From: Lysobacter auxotrophicus
Lineage (GTDB): Bacteria; Pseudomonadota; Gammaproteobacteria; Xanthomonadales; Xanthomonadaceae
Reading direction: 5' to 3'
Length of the DNA stretch: 64,000 nt
NCBI RefSeq assembly: GCF_027924565.1
Contig: NZ_AP027041.1
Coordinates: forward strand, 2,046,001 to 2,110,000
This document shows positions 1-8,687 of this stretch, in pieces; position 1 is the first letter of the stretch, and each line of letters begins with the position of its first letter. The position numbers and the translations under genes were made by a program. The notes below the pieces were generated by a model. It did no database searches. It saw only the letters and a program-made list of their open reading frames with translations, and was not told the DNA's origin.

Positions 1-372
1 ACAGCCTGGATCCCGGCCTTCGCCGGATGACGGTGCCTTTCGCCGGAATGACGGTTTTTTTGACGGGAATGACGGTCCGTTTCGCTTGGATGCCGGTTTT
101 GCTGTTGTAGCCCGGGTAAGCGAAGCGCACCCGGGGCATCGCAATGGATGCGGAGTCCGCCGAAAAGCGAATATGGGTTCCAGCTTTCGCTGGAATGACG
201 GTGAGTAGGCGGATGCCGTGACAGCCTGGGTCCCGGCCTTCGCCGGGATGACGGTTTGAAGCTGACGGTGAGTGGGCGGATGCCGTGACAGCCTGGGTCC
301 CGGCCTTCGCCGGGATGACGGTTTGGAGCTGACGGTGGGCCGATGCCGTGACAGCCTGCGACAGCGACCGCG
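1..372. repeat. Intergenic repeat cluster (REP-like, ggtcccggccttcgccggga units)
   Basis: No gene is seen here. The stretch is made of degenerate and near-exact copies of a short unit containing the small hairpin cccggc-cttc-gccggg followed by atgacggt. Copies lie near 1-34, 219-254 and 287-322, with decayed versions near 35-90 and 170-202. The last complete units repeat with periods of 67 and 63 bases (starts at about 215, 282 and 345). Such hairpin repeats are common between genes in xanthomonads. They have no coding signal and probably derive from REP-type elements. Confidence 0.8.
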
Positions 373-388
373 ACTACCGCGGTCGCTG
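362..388. terminator. Hairpin overlapping the stop codon of the leftward hydrolase gene
   Basis: A perfect 11-bp inverted repeat (362-372 with 378-388, loop ACTAC) covers the last codons and the TAG stop of the hydrolase gene. It lacks a clear T-run, so it may act as a transcript-stabilising hairpin or a weak terminator. Confidence 0.45.
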
Positions 389-1282
389 CAGGAATTGCGT
401 CACCAGTTCGGCGACATCGTCGGGATACTGATGGTGCGGCGCATGCCCGGTGCGGGAGTAGAAGACGAACGTGGCGTCGCGCATCTTGCCGATCAGCGGA
501 AACCAGTTCTGGCCCGCCGTGCTGGTGTCGTGGTCGCCGGCGACGACCAGGATCGGCAGCTCGACCTTCGTCAGCTTTTCCCTGCGTCCGCCGGCGTCTT
601 CGTGGAAGGCGCCGGCGGCCTTGAAATAGCGCTCAAACTGCGCCGGCTGCGAGGGAATGCGGGCATCCACGTCGGGCCGCTCGCGGATGCGCTCGCGCGA
701 TTCGCGCGCGCGGTCGCGGCTGAGCGCGGAGTCGGGTTCGAAGAACAGGACTTCCTCGTCGGCAAGATCATTGACGGGCTTGAGCGCGTGCTCCAGGAAC
801 GCCGGCTGCAACGGGATGTCGTTCTTCCCCGGGGGGTTCGTCGCCAGCAGTACGACGCGGTCCACGCGTGCGGGCCGGTCGATCAGATACGCCTGCGCGA
901 GCAAACCGCCCCACGACCAGCCGAGCAGATCGAACCTCTTCAGCCCCAGCGCGTCGGCGAAGCCGTCGAGTGAGGCGACGCCCTGTTCCATCGTCTCGGG
1001 CTGCGTGCCCTGCGAATACCCGACGCCGGGCAGTTCGAACAGGATGACCGTCCGCTGTTTCGCCAGTGCATCCACGAACTTCGGATCCCAGGTGTCGAGC
1101 GTGCCGCGGAAGCGGTTCACCAGCACGATCGGCGCGCCGCTGCCGAGCTTGCGGTAGGCGATGCGATCGGCGCCCACCTGCACGGTGTGCGTTTCCGCCG
1201 TCGACGAGCCGCCGGCGGCGATGGCGTCGGGGGCCAGCAACGTGCCGGCGAGCAGCAGCGGGAGAAGCAAAGTCGTACGCAT
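374..1282 (-). CDS. Secreted alpha/beta-hydrolase
   Basis: 302 aa. The first 22 or so residues look like a cleavable Sec signal (hydrophobic run ending near AIA-A), so the enzyme should act in the periplasm or outside. The rest is an alpha/beta-hydrolase fold. The nucleophile elbow GWSWGG places the serine near residue 123, an acid is likely in VVAGDHD, and a histidine lies in TGHAPHH near the end. The oxyanion region reads NRFRG instead of the usual HGxG, which is a known variant. Substrate cannot be told; esterase or peroxidase-like activity is possible. It is transcribed leftward, just downstream of the propeller protein gene. Confidence 0.8.
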   Translation of the reverse strand: MRTTLLLPLLLAGTLLAPDAIAAGGSSTAETHTVQVGADRIAYRKLGSGAPIVLVNRFRGTLDTWDPKFVDALAKQRTVILFELPGVGYSQGTQPETMEQGVASLDGFADALGLKRFDLLGWSWGGLLAQAYLIDRPARVDRVVLLATNPPGKNDIPLQPAFLEHALKPVNDLADEEVLFFEPDSALSRDRARESRERIRERPDVDARIPSQPAQFERYFKAAGAFHEDAGGRREKLTKVELPILVVAGDHDTSTAGQNWFPLIGKMRDATFVFYSRTGHAPHHQYPDDVAELVTQFLQRPR

Positions 1283-1318
1283 GGAGTCACCTCGAAGATG
1301 CGCTCGCGCGCGATGGAG

Positions 1319-2398
1319 TCAGGGCGTGTCGATCGACGGGATGTCGAACTGCGCGAGGTTCCAGCGCGTGACCTTCTCCTCCCATTCGTCGCCTTCGCGC
1401 GGCGTGAGTGGAAGCGCCAGGTTCGCCACGATCATCCGCTTGCCCTGCACGGCGGTCGCGGCGGGGAAGAGCAGGCCCAGCGGAGCGCCATCGGCACCGA
1501 TGCCATCGAAGTGGCCCGCGCGCGCACGGACCAGGCCGTTGGCGTCCAGCGCGACCACGTTGTCGACCTGGTTGGACGCGGCCCACAGCAGGCCGTCGTG
1601 CAGAAGCAGGCCGTCCGCGCCGTAGACGCCTTCGGCGAGCACTTCGGGCTTTCCGCCGGCCAGCGGCATCCGCAGCACGCGGCCGTCGCCGGCGTTGTTC
1701 ACGTACAGCAGCGCGGCCGATTCATCGATCGCGATGCCGTTGGCACCGAACGGCAACGCGCCGGTCGTCGCCAGCAGGGGATCGCGCACCAGCACGTCGA
1801 CCTTGCACGGTCGGCATGCGGTCGCGTTGGCGATCCGGTAGATCGCGCCCTGGAACGAGTCCGACACATACGCGTTGCCTTCGGTGTCGAAGGCGAGCCC
1901 GTTGATGGCGGGGAAGCCCGCCGAGCCGTAGGCGATCCGGTCCTGGCTGCCATCGGGATTGGCGACGAGTCGATCGCCGGGCGCCGGTGGCGTCAGCGCG
2001 CCGAAGCTCGCGACATCCTCGGGCAACTGGCCGGTCGCGAACTTCGCGGGAAGACGCTGCAGTTTCGACGCACCGAAGTTCAGGAAGTAGATCGCACCAC
2101 CGGCGTGGGCGAGGCCGGTGATCGGCGTCTGCCCCAGGTCCGCGCGGGCCAGCAGCTTTCCGCTGGGCGACAGGCGGACGATCTGGTTCCGCCGCGCCGA
2201 AGCGGGTTCGCGACTGTCGAACGAACCCACGTAGATCTCGCCCGATGCCGGGTCCGTCGCGAGGCTTTCCGGATGACGGAAATCCTCCGGCAGCGTCGCG
2301 AAGGGACGCGTATCGATGCGCACGTACGAGTCGGTCGACTGTGCGACGGCGAACGGGCAGGCCAGCGACAGGGCGATCACGGCAAGGGTCTTGTTCAT
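1319..2398 (-). CDS. Exported SMP-30/gluconolactonase-like beta-propeller protein
   Basis: 359 aa with a clear signal peptide (hydrophobic residues 4-18, cleavage near VAQ). The mature part has repeated propeller-type blades such as ATDPASGEIYVGS, GLAFDTEGNAYVSDS and IDESAALLYVNN, as in SMP-30/gluconolactonase/LRE proteins. These bind a metal in the central tunnel and often hydrolyse lactones or phosphotriesters. The exact activity is not visible. It lies 36 bases upstream of the secreted hydrolase on the same strand, so the two may be co-transcribed. Confidence 0.72.
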   Translation of the reverse strand: MNKTLAVIALSLACPFAVAQSTDSYVRIDTRPFATLPEDFRHPESLATDPASGEIYVGSFDSREPASARRNQIVRLSPSGKLLARADLGQTPITGLAHAGGAIYFLNFGASKLQRLPAKFATGQLPEDVASFGALTPPAPGDRLVANPDGSQDRIAYGSAGFPAINGLAFDTEGNAYVSDSFQGAIYRIANATACRPCKVDVLVRDPLLATTGALPFGANGIAIDESAALLYVNNAGDGRVLRMPLAGGKPEVLAEGVYGADGLLLHDGLLWAASNQVDNVVALDANGLVRARAGHFDGIGADGAPLGLLFPAATAVQGKRMIVANLALPLTPREGDEWEEKVTRWNLAQFDIPSIDTP

Positions 2399-2464
2399 CT
2401 CAACACCTTCGCTCGAACGCGAGCAATGAACCGCGGAAGGGAAGTGCGCCGCTCGCCGCGCGGA

Positions 2465-2962
2465 TCACGCCGCGGCGGCCGTCCGGAAGCCACGCCGTAT
2501 GCGCATCGCCTGCACCGTTGCGCCCGCGAGGTACACGAGGAATCCGATGCCGACGATCGCCTTCAACACCGGATCCTCCGGCCCCGTGAACGCCGGGTTG
2601 CCGATGGGAATGCGCGTGCCGGTCTCCGTCAACCCCGGAATCAGGTGGAAGAACAGCGTCAGCGAGTTGCCGAGCACCGTTACATGACGCGCGAAGAGCG
2701 ATCCGGCGGATCGCTCGGCCACCGCCGCGATCGCGAGCACCACCAGCGTGACGACGGCCAGCACGTGCGGAACGCCGAAGCCGCCGTGTCGGAAGATGAA
2801 AAGCCCGGTGAAGGCGGTTGCCGCCGTCAGCCACACGTACAGCGCGCCCGAACGCGTGCGTGTCCCGATTTCGCCATGCCGCAGCAGGGCCCGGATGCCG
2901 AAGCACACCGCCACCAGTGCGATGGCGGTGTGGAACATTCCGAACTGCGAGAGGTCGAGCAT
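2465..2962 (-). CDS. Small four-helix integral membrane protein
   Basis: 165 aa. The start was chosen at the ATG beginning MLDLSQFGMF, because upstream in-frame sequence overlaps another gene. Four hydrophobic segments are visible (about residues 8-24, 44-60, 67-85 and 134-152), with short charged loops. It resembles the uncharacterised small membrane proteins often found beside hydrolases and DoxX-like proteins. No catalytic motif is seen. It follows the lipoprotein hydrolase gene by 50 bases on the same strand and is probably in its operon. Confidence 0.65.
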   Translation of the reverse strand: MLDLSQFGMFHTAIALVAVCFGIRALLRHGEIGTRTRSGALYVWLTAATAFTGLFIFRHGGFGVPHVLAVVTLVVLAIAAVAERSAGSLFARHVTVLGNSLTLFFHLIPGLTETGTRIPIGNPAFTGPEDPVLKAIVGIGFLVYLAGATVQAMRIRRGFRTAAAA

Positions 2963-3012
2963 GGCGTGCACTCCAGCGTTCGCACAGGCGGAAGTTCGGG
3001 GTGGGCGACGCG

Positions 3013-4023
3013 TCAGGCCTTCGCGAAGGTCAACAGGTCCGCGTTGAGGCGGTCCTTGTGCGTGTCGGTGATGCCGTGCGGCGCACCTTCGTAGACGATC
3101 AGCGTGCTGTTCCTGACCAGCTTGGCCGAGGCGCGCGCGGCGGCGTCGATCGGCACGATCTGGTCGTCGTCGCCGTGGATGATCAGCGTGGGCACGTCGA
3201 AGCGCTTGAGGTCTTCGGTGAAGTCCGTCTCGGAGAACGCCTTGATGCTGTCGTAGGTGTTCTTGTGCCCGCCGAGCATGCCCTGCATCCACCAGGCGTT
3301 GATCACGCCCGCCGACGGCTTCGCGCCGGGGCGGTTGTACCCGAAGAATGGGCCCGACGGGATGTCGAGGAACAGCTGCGAGCGATTGGCCAGCAGCCCC
3401 TGGCGGATGCCGTCGAACACCGACAGCGGCAGGCCGCCGGGGTTGGCGTCGGTCTTCACCATCAGCGGCGGCACGGCCGACACCAGCGCGGCCTTCTTGA
3501 CGCGTTTGGTGCCGTGGCGGCCGATGTAGCGCGCGACCTCGCCGCCGCCGGTGGAGAAGCCCACCAGCATTGCGTCCTTCACGTCGAGCTTGTCGAGCAG
3601 CTGCGCCAGGTCGTCGGCGTAGTGGTCCATGTCGTTGCCGTCCCAGGGCTGGCTGGAGCGCCCGTGCCCGCGGCGATCGTGCGCGATGCAGCGAAAGCCG
3701 TTGGACGCGAGATGGAACATCTGCGATTCCCAGCTGTCGGCGTTCAGCGGCCAGCCGTGGCTGAAGACGACCGCCGGGCCGGTACCCCAGTCCTTGTAGT
3801 AGATCTCGACGCCGTCTTTGGTGGTGAAGGTGCTCATGGCTTTTGCGATTCCTGCATCGGTGGGGGTGGGGGTGGCGGCTGCCTGCGTCGGCGGCGGCGG
3901 CTCGGAGGACGAGCAGCCGACGAGGGGGAGCAGCGAAGCGGCGGCCAGCGCGGTGCCGCCGATCAGCACGGCGCGGCGGCCTTCGTCGATGGGGTTGGCG
4001 CGTGGGTCGTTGGGCATGGTCAT
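3013..4023 (-). CDS. Non-heme chloroperoxidase-type alpha/beta-hydrolase, predicted Tat lipoprotein
   Basis: 336 aa from the chosen ATG; an alternative start lies 21 bases upstream. The N-terminus has a twin-arginine-like [10 protein letters not shown], a hydrophobic run and a lipobox LVGC (Cys37), so it is probably exported and lipidated. The catalytic domain starts near MSTFTTKDG, where cytosolic relatives begin. It shows FSHGWPL (oxyanion), the nucleophile elbow GFSTGGG (Ser157), [10 protein letters not shown] (acid) and GAPHGI (His). This is the classic cofactor-free haloperoxidase/aryl esterase signature; in vivo such enzymes are usually esterases or perhydrolases. It is divergent from the isochorismatase operon and shares its promoter region. 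Confidence 0.85.
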   Translation of the reverse strand: MTMPNDPRANPIDEGRRAVLIGGTALAAASLLPLVGCSSSEPPPPTQAAATPTPTDAGIAKAMSTFTTKDGVEIYYKDWGTGPAVVFSHGWPLNADSWESQMFHLASNGFRCIAHDRRGHGRSSQPWDGNDMDHYADDLAQLLDKLDVKDAMLVGFSTGGGEVARYIGRHGTKRVKKAALVSAVPPLMVKTDANPGGLPLSVFDGIRQGLLANRSQLFLDIPSGPFFGYNRPGAKPSAGVINAWWMQGMLGGHKNTYDSIKAFSETDFTEDLKRFDVPTLIIHGDDDQIVPIDAAARASAKLVRNSTLIVYEGAPHGITDTHKDRLNADLLTFAKA

Positions 4024-4152
4024 GGCCGGATCGGTTGGCGGCATGGGCGCGCCATGGAGGAAGGCCGGCGGAACGATGCGGACGTGCGCTCGGCCTGCAC
4101 ACGATAGGAAGCCGCGCCCGTCGCGACCTACACGCATGAGGGGTGACCCCGA

Positions 4153-4170
4153 CCCCCCTGTTCGGGGGAG
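4153..4170. promoter_or_regulatory. G/C dyad motif copy A in the divergent promoter region
   Basis: CCCCCCTGTTCGGGGGAG forms a 5-bp C/G dyad around TGTTC. It lies about 130 bases upstream of the haloperoxidase start and about 150 bases upstream of the isochorismatase start. Related copies lie at 4204-4220 and 8031-8047. It is a candidate operator for a shared regulator. Confidence 0.45.
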
Positions 4171-4203
4171 GTAAGACCGCCAGGGCGGGGCATCGCCGCG
4201 GCA

Positions 4204-4220
4204 TCCCCCGTTCTGGGGAG
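4204..4220. promoter_or_regulatory. G/C dyad motif copy B upstream of the isochorismatase operon
   Basis: TCCCCCGTTCTGGGGAG is a dyad (TCCCC/GGGGA) about 100 bases upstream of the isochorismatase-family start. It shares CCCCC, a GTT core and GGGGAG with copy A. It is a candidate binding site. Confidence 0.45.
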
Positions 4221-4318
4221 TCGCCGTTCCTACCGCTGGCGGTTTTCGCCGCGACGGCGCGCGCCCAGTCTGCGTGGACCACGCGAACCCGCGTGCCGTC
4301 CCCGTCGGAGCGCATCCC

Positions 4319-4975
4319 ATGCCCAAGGCTTCCCCCGGTCCGAGTTCGACCCTGCTCACCCCGACAGACCACACGCTGGTCATGATCGACCACCAATCGC
4401 AGATGGCGTTCGCGGTGCGCTCGATCGATGTCGGATCGCTGCGCACGAACGCCGCGTTGCTATCGCGCGCCGCGGTCGGCTTCGGCGTCGCGACCATCGT
4501 CACCACCGTAGCCGAGAAGAGCTTCTCGGGGCCGTTGTTCCCGGAGATCGGCGATACGTTCGCGCAGGCCTCCATCTACGACCGCACCACGATGAACGCC
4601 TGGGAAGACGGCCCCGTCGTCCAGCGCATCAACGAACTCGGCAAGGACCGCCTCGTGTTCGCCGGACTGTGGACGAGCGTGTGCATCGTCGGTCCGGTGC
4701 TGTCGGCGATCGAACAGGGCTTCACGGCGTACGTCGTCACCGACGCCTGCGGCGATGTGTCCGACGAGGCGCACGAGCGTGCCGTCACGCGCATGGTGCA
4801 GGCCGGCGCGGTGCCGATGACCGCCCTGCAATACATGCTCGAACTGCAGCGCGACTGGGCGCGCGGCGAAACCTATGGGCTGACGACCGGCATCGCGCGC
4901 GAACTCGCGGGCGGCTACGGCATCGGCATCCAGTACGCGAAGGCCATGTTCGGCGCGCAGGAAGGCGGGCACTGA
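4319..4975 (+). CDS. Isochorismatase-family cysteine hydrolase
   Basis: 218 aa; the ATG at 4319 (MPKASPG) fits the family length. The fold is the isochorismatase/nicotinamidase type. Asp is in VMIDHQ (about residue 24), Lys in VAEKSF, and the nucleophile Cys in [10 protein letters not shown], followed by the typical [10 protein letters not shown] stretch. Such enzymes hydrolyse amides or related bonds through a Cys-Asp-Lys triad. The substrate is unknown. It is the first gene of a rightward group with the XapX protein and the amidohydrolase. Confidence 0.85.
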   Translation: MPKASPGPSSTLLTPTDHTLVMIDHQSQMAFAVRSIDVGSLRTNAALLSRAAVGFGVATIVTTVAEKSFSGPLFPEIGDTFAQASIYDRTTMNAWEDGPVVQRINELGKDRLVFAGLWTSVCIVGPVLSAIEQGFTAYVVTDACGDVSDEAHERAVTRMVQAGAVPMTALQYMLELQRDWARGETYGLTTGIARELAGGYGIGIQYAKAMFGAQEGGH

Positions 4976-5042
4976 GCGCGGCCGTGCGGCCATCCCCCTC
5001 CCCCCGGGCCGCACCGTCGCGCTCCCCATTCGGAGACGCACC

Positions 5043-5321
5043 ATGAAGCCGTATCTGCTCTCGCTCGGTGCCGGCCTGCTCGTCGGCATCGTGTACGCGT
5101 TGCTCAACGTCCGGTCACCCGCGCCGCCGGTGATCGCGCTGGTGGGCCTGCTCGGCATCCTGCTGGGCGAACAGATCCCGCCGCTGGTCCGGCACTACCT
5201 GCACCGCGACGCGCAGGTGACCGCGTGGATGGACGAGCAGGTCAAGCCGCACATGTTCTCGCAGTTGCCGCAGTGCCAACGCCAGCGCGCCGCACAGGAC
5301 GATCCGGACGCGCGCTCATGA
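5043..5321 (+). CDS. XapX (DUF1427) family small membrane protein
   Basis: 92 aa. Two hydrophobic segments (about residues 4-20 and 30-46) with LGAGLLVGIVYALLNVRSPAPP-type spacing identify the XapX domain, followed by a charged C-terminal tail. Its function is unknown. A ribosome site (ggag, 5034-5037) precedes the ATG. Its TGA stop overlaps the ATG of the amidohydrolase (ATGA at 5318-5321), so translation of the two is probably coupled. Confidence 0.8.
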   Translation: MKPYLLSLGAGLLVGIVYALLNVRSPAPPVIALVGLLGILLGEQIPPLVRHYLHRDAQVTAWMDEQVKPHMFSQLPQCQRQRAAQDDPDARS

Positions 5322-7279
5322 CCACCGGACCCGTAGTGGACGCCGGCCGCCGCGCTTTCCTCGGCGCGGCGGTGGGCGCCACGTCCGCCGCCGTCCTGCC
5401 CGCGATGGGAGCCCCGACCATGCCCGACCTGATCCTGCACGGCGCCCGCATCACCACGCTGGACCCCTCGCGCCCGCGCGCTTGCGCCGTGGCGATCCGC
5501 GACGGCCGCTTCCTGCGCGTCGGCGACGACCGCGAGGTGCTCGCACTGGCCGGGCCTTCGACCAAGGTCATCGACCTGCGCGGGCGCGTCGTGCTTCCGG
5601 GCCTGTGCGACAACCACACGCACGTGATCCGCGGCGGCCTGAACTACAACATGGAGCTGCGCTGGGATGGCGTGCGCAGCCTCGCCGACGCGATGGCGAT
5701 GCTGCAACGCCAGGTGGCGATCACGCCGTCGCCGCAGTGGGTGCGCGTGGTGGGCGGTTTCAGCGACCAGCAGTTCGCCGAGAAACGCCTGCCCACGCTG
5801 GAGGAACTCAACGCCGTCGCGCCCGACACGCCGGTGTTCATCCTGCATCTTTACGATCGTGCGCTGCTCAACGCCGCGGCGCTGCGCGCGGTGGGGTATA
5901 CGCGCGACACGCCACAGCCGCCCGGCGGCGAGATCGCGCGCGATGCCAACGGCAACCCGACCGGGCTGCTGCTCGCGCGACCCAACGCCAGCATCCTGTA
6001 CGCGACGCTCGCCAAGGGGCCGAAGCTGCCGTTCGACTACCAGCTCAACTCCACGCGCCATTTCATGCGCGAACTCAACCGGCTCGGCGTCACCAGCGTC
6101 ATCGACGCCGGCGGCGGCTTCCAGAACTATCCGGACGACTACGAGGTGGTCCGCCGCCTGGCCGCCGAAGGCCAGCTCACCGTGCGGCTCGCGTACAACC
6201 TGTTCACGCAGAAGCCGCGGGAGGAAAAAGAGGATTTCCTCAACTGGACGCGCACGTCGACGTACCGGCAGGGCGACGACTACTTCCGCCACAACGGGGC
6301 CGGCGAGATGCTGGTGTTCTCCGCCGCCGACTTCGAGGACTTCCGCCAGCCGCGCCCGGACATGCCGGCGAACATGGAGGAGGACCTGGAAGGCGTCGTG
6401 CGCATCCTCGCGCAGAACCGCTGGCCGTGGCGCATGCATGCCACGTACGACGAGACGATCAGCCGCGCGCTCGACGTGTTCGAGAAGGTGCATCGCGAGA
6501 TCCCGCTCGACGGCTTGCACTGGTTCTTCGACCACGCCGAAACCATTTCCGACCGCTCGATCGATCGCGTCGCCGCGCTGGGCGGAGGCATCGCCGTGCA
6601 GCACCGCATGGCCTACCAGGGCGAGCACTTCGTCGCGCGTTACGGCAAGGCCGCCGCCGAGGCGACACCGCCCGTCGCCAAGATCCTCGCTTCCGGCGCG
6701 CGGGTGTCGGCGGGCACGGACGCCACGCGCGTCGCGTCGTACAACCCGTGGGTCTGCCTGTCGTGGCTGGTGACCGGGCGCACCGTCGGCGGCCTGTCGC
6801 TGTATCCGGCGGAGAACCGCCTGGATCGCGAGTCGGCGCTGCGCATGTGGACCGAACGCGTCGCGTGGTTCTCGAACGAGGAAGGGCGCAAGGGGCGGAT
6901 CGCCGAAGGCCAGCTGGCCGACCTCGTGGTGCCCGATCGCGACTACTTCGCCTGCGCGGAGGAGGACATCGTGGATACCAGTTCGGTGTTGACCGTCGTG
7001 GGCGGTCGCATCGTGTACGCCGCCGATGAATTCGCGCCGCACGATCCGCCGATGCCTCCCGCCATGCCGGACTGGTCGCCCGTGCGTACGTTCGGTCGTG
7101 ACGCGAAGTCGGCCGTCGCCGCGGTGCCCGACACGCCCGTGCAGGCAGCCGGCTGCGGATGCGCCCTTGCGTGCAACGTCCACGGGCACCAGCATGCGAA
7201 GGCGTGGGGCGCCAATGTTCCGGCCGGGGACCTCAAGGGATTCTGGGGCGCGCTCGGCTGCGCATGCTGGGCCGTCTAG
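5318..7279 (+). CDS. YtcJ-like amidohydrolase, predicted Tat-exported
   Basis: 653 aa from the ATG that overlaps the XapX stop. The N-terminus carries DAGRRAFLGAAVGATSAA, a twin-arginine signal. The body is a metal-dependent amidohydrolase of the YtcJ/exoenzyme-regulator type. It has HGARITTLDP and VVLPGLCDNHTHV (HxH metal ligands), later WFFDHAE and SAGTDATRV (probable Asp ligand), and a terminal composite beta domain with GQLADLVV. A Cys-rich tail (AGCGCALACNVHGH) is unusual and could bind metal. The natural substrate is unknown; N-acyl or cyclic amides are typical guesses. Confidence 0.82.
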   Translation: MTTGPVVDAGRRAFLGAAVGATSAAVLPAMGAPTMPDLILHGARITTLDPSRPRACAVAIRDGRFLRVGDDREVLALAGPSTKVIDLRGRVVLPGLCDNHTHVIRGGLNYNMELRWDGVRSLADAMAMLQRQVAITPSPQWVRVVGGFSDQQFAEKRLPTLEELNAVAPDTPVFILHLYDRALLNAAALRAVGYTRDTPQPPGGEIARDANGNPTGLLLARPNASILYATLAKGPKLPFDYQLNSTRHFMRELNRLGVTSVIDAGGGFQNYPDDYEVVRRLAAEGQLTVRLAYNLFTQKPREEKEDFLNWTRTSTYRQGDDYFRHNGAGEMLVFSAADFEDFRQPRPDMPANMEEDLEGVVRILAQNRWPWRMHATYDETISRALDVFEKVHREIPLDGLHWFFDHAETISDRSIDRVAALGGGIAVQHRMAYQGEHFVARYGKAAAEATPPVAKILASGARVSAGTDATRVASYNPWVCLSWLVTGRTVGGLSLYPAENRLDRESALRMWTERVAWFSNEEGRKGRIAEGQLADLVVPDRDYFACAEEDIVDTSSVLTVVGGRIVYAADEFAPHDPPMPPAMPDWSPVRTFGRDAKSAVAAVPDTPVQAAGCGCALACNVHGHQHAKAWGANVPAGDLKGFWGALGCACWAV

Positions 7280-7285
7280 TCGGGC

Positions 7286-7921
7286 TTACTGCGCCATCTG
7301 CCCCAGGATGCCGCGCCGGATGCCGATGCGGATCGCCTCGGTGCGGTTGTGGCAGCCGAGCTTTTCGAAGATGCGCGACACGTGCGACTTGACCGTCTCG
7401 ATGGAGATGCCCAGGTCGGTCGCGATCCGCTTGTTCTCCTTGCCCTCGAACAGCAGCTGGAGGATGCGCAGTTCGCGCGGGGTCAGCAGCTCGTTGCCCA
7501 GGTAGGTCGCGACGTCGGCGCAGACTTCCGGCGAGACGTAGCGTCCGCCCGCATGCACCTTGCGGATGCAGTCGAGCAGCTCGTCGCGCAGCGCGCTCTT
7601 GAGCAGGTAGCCCGCCGCGCCGGCCGCCATCGAATCGCGCGCGTTCGCATCGCCGCGGAACGTCGTCAGGATGACCACGCGCGCCGACGTGTATTCGCCC
7701 CGCAACGTGCGCACGCCTGCGAGGCCGCCCATGCCGGGCATCTGCAGGTCCATCAGGGTGACGTCGGGAAGCAGGCGGCGGAACGCCTCCAGCCCCGCTT
7801 CTGCGGTGGACGCGCCGCCCACCACGTCGATGTCCGCCTCGTTCGACAGCATCGCCGCGATGCCTTCGCGCAGCACGGGGTGGTCGTCGATGGTCAGCAC
7901 GCGGATCGGCATGGCACTCAC
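7286..7921 (-). CDS. NarL/FixJ-family response regulator
   Basis: 211 aa. The receiver domain spans about 5-125, with the acidic pair at residues 12-13, phosphoacceptor Asp58 in LMDLQMPGM, Thr in ILTTF and Lys in LLKS. The LuxR-type helix-turn-helix spans about 143-205 (LTPRELRILQLL, GISIETVKSHVSRIFEKLG). It should bind DNA as a dimer after phosphorylation. No kinase gene is adjacent. The HisKA_3 kinase at 9162-12146, also without a neighbouring regulator, is the obvious candidate partner. The gene converges with the amidohydrolase, with 6 bases between them. Its own upstream region carries dyad copy C. Confidence 0.92.
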   Translation of the reverse strand: MSAMPIRVLTIDDHPVLREGIAAMLSNEADIDVVGGASTAEAGLEAFRRLLPDVTLMDLQMPGMGGLAGVRTLRGEYTSARVVILTTFRGDANARDSMAAGAAGYLLKSALRDELLDCIRKVHAGGRYVSPEVCADVATYLGNELLTPRELRILQLLFEGKENKRIATDLGISIETVKSHVSRIFEKLGCHNRTEAIRIGIRRGILGQMAQ

Positions 7922-8030
7922 GCTCTTCGGGGGACGGAAGCGGTCGTGGTTCCGCTCGTTGACGGGGAGGGTACATCCGGGCGCGCGGCCGGCGCGAGCG
8001 CATTTGAAGGGAGCGCTTGCGGTTCGTCAT

Positions 8031-8047
8031 TCCCCCGGATGGGGGAG
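8031..8047. promoter_or_regulatory. G/C dyad motif copy C between response regulator and HD-protein genes
   Basis: TCCCCCGGATGGGGGAG is a perfect TCCCCC/GGGGGA dyad with a 5-base spacer (GGAT plus one G). It lies 110 bases upstream of the NarL-type regulator and 84 bases upstream of the HD-domain gene. It matches the two copies near 4.15-4.22 kb, which suggests autoregulation and a shared regulon. Confidence 0.45.
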
Positions 8048-8130
8048 GTCGCGAAGGCAAGGATGGTGGATGCCCACGCAGCGTCCGGGCTTCACCCTTT
8101 CCGCTCGCGGCCAGACCGGGAGTGGCAACA

Positions 8131-8661
8131 ATGCTCGTCAATGTTCCCAGCCTGGACGCGTTGCTCGACCGCCACGCCGACCCGCTCGGCGCGGCGTTCA
8201 ACGCGTACCGCAACCATGCGTACCGGGTGCTCAATTTCCACTGCCTGCTGAGCACCGGCGACGTCGACCTGGAGAAGCTGTCGATCGCCGTGGCCTACCA
8301 CGACCTCGGCATCTGGTCGGCGGGCACGTTCGACTACCTCGCACCGTCCATCGCGATGGCCAACGCGCACCTGCACGACATCGGGCGCATGGAGTGGTCG
8401 GAGGAGATCGCGGCGATGATCGACCATCACCACAAGATGACGCCATGCGATCGGCGCGAACGCGCCAGCGTGGAGACGTTCCGCCGCGCCGACTGGATCG
8501 ACGTGTCGAAGGGCAGGGTGCGGTTCGGCCTGAAACGCTGCGTCGTTTCGTCCGTCATGAACATGTTCCCGGCGCTGGGCTTCCACCGCCTGCTGTTGAA
8601 GTTGTCGCTCAAGCGGATGCTCACCCATCCGCTCAATCCACTTCCGATGCTCCGCTGGTAG
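8131..8661 (+). CDS. HD-domain phosphohydrolase-like protein
   Basis: 176 aa; the ATG at 8131 (MLVNVPSLDALL) was chosen because upstream residues are low in family character and overlap the dyad motif. Metal-binding HD motifs are visible: H in NHAYRV, YHDLGIW (HD pair) and IDHHHKM. This is the arrangement of small HD hydrolases acting on nucleotides or phosphoesters. The exact substrate is unknown. It is followed after 26 bases by the DoxX-family gene, probably as an operon. Confidence 0.72.
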   Translation: MLVNVPSLDALLDRHADPLGAAFNAYRNHAYRVLNFHCLLSTGDVDLEKLSIAVAYHDLGIWSAGTFDYLAPSIAMANAHLHDIGRMEWSEEIAAMIDHHHKMTPCDRRERASVETFRRADWIDVSKGRVRFGLKRCVVSSVMNMFPALGFHRLLLKLSLKRMLTHPLNPLPMLRW

Positions 8662-8687
8662 GGGCGCTTATCCATCGAGGACTCGAC

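Noticed and set aside
1187-3094. A 635-codon open frame on the plus strand
   Set aside because: It lies antisense to the hydrolase and propeller genes, is very Arg-rich and has no domain or start signal. High GC content opens long frames opposite real genes.
5195-7195. A 666-codon frame on the minus strand
   Set aside because: It is antisense to the amidohydrolase, whose Tat signal and metal motifs are clear; the antisense product shows no family.
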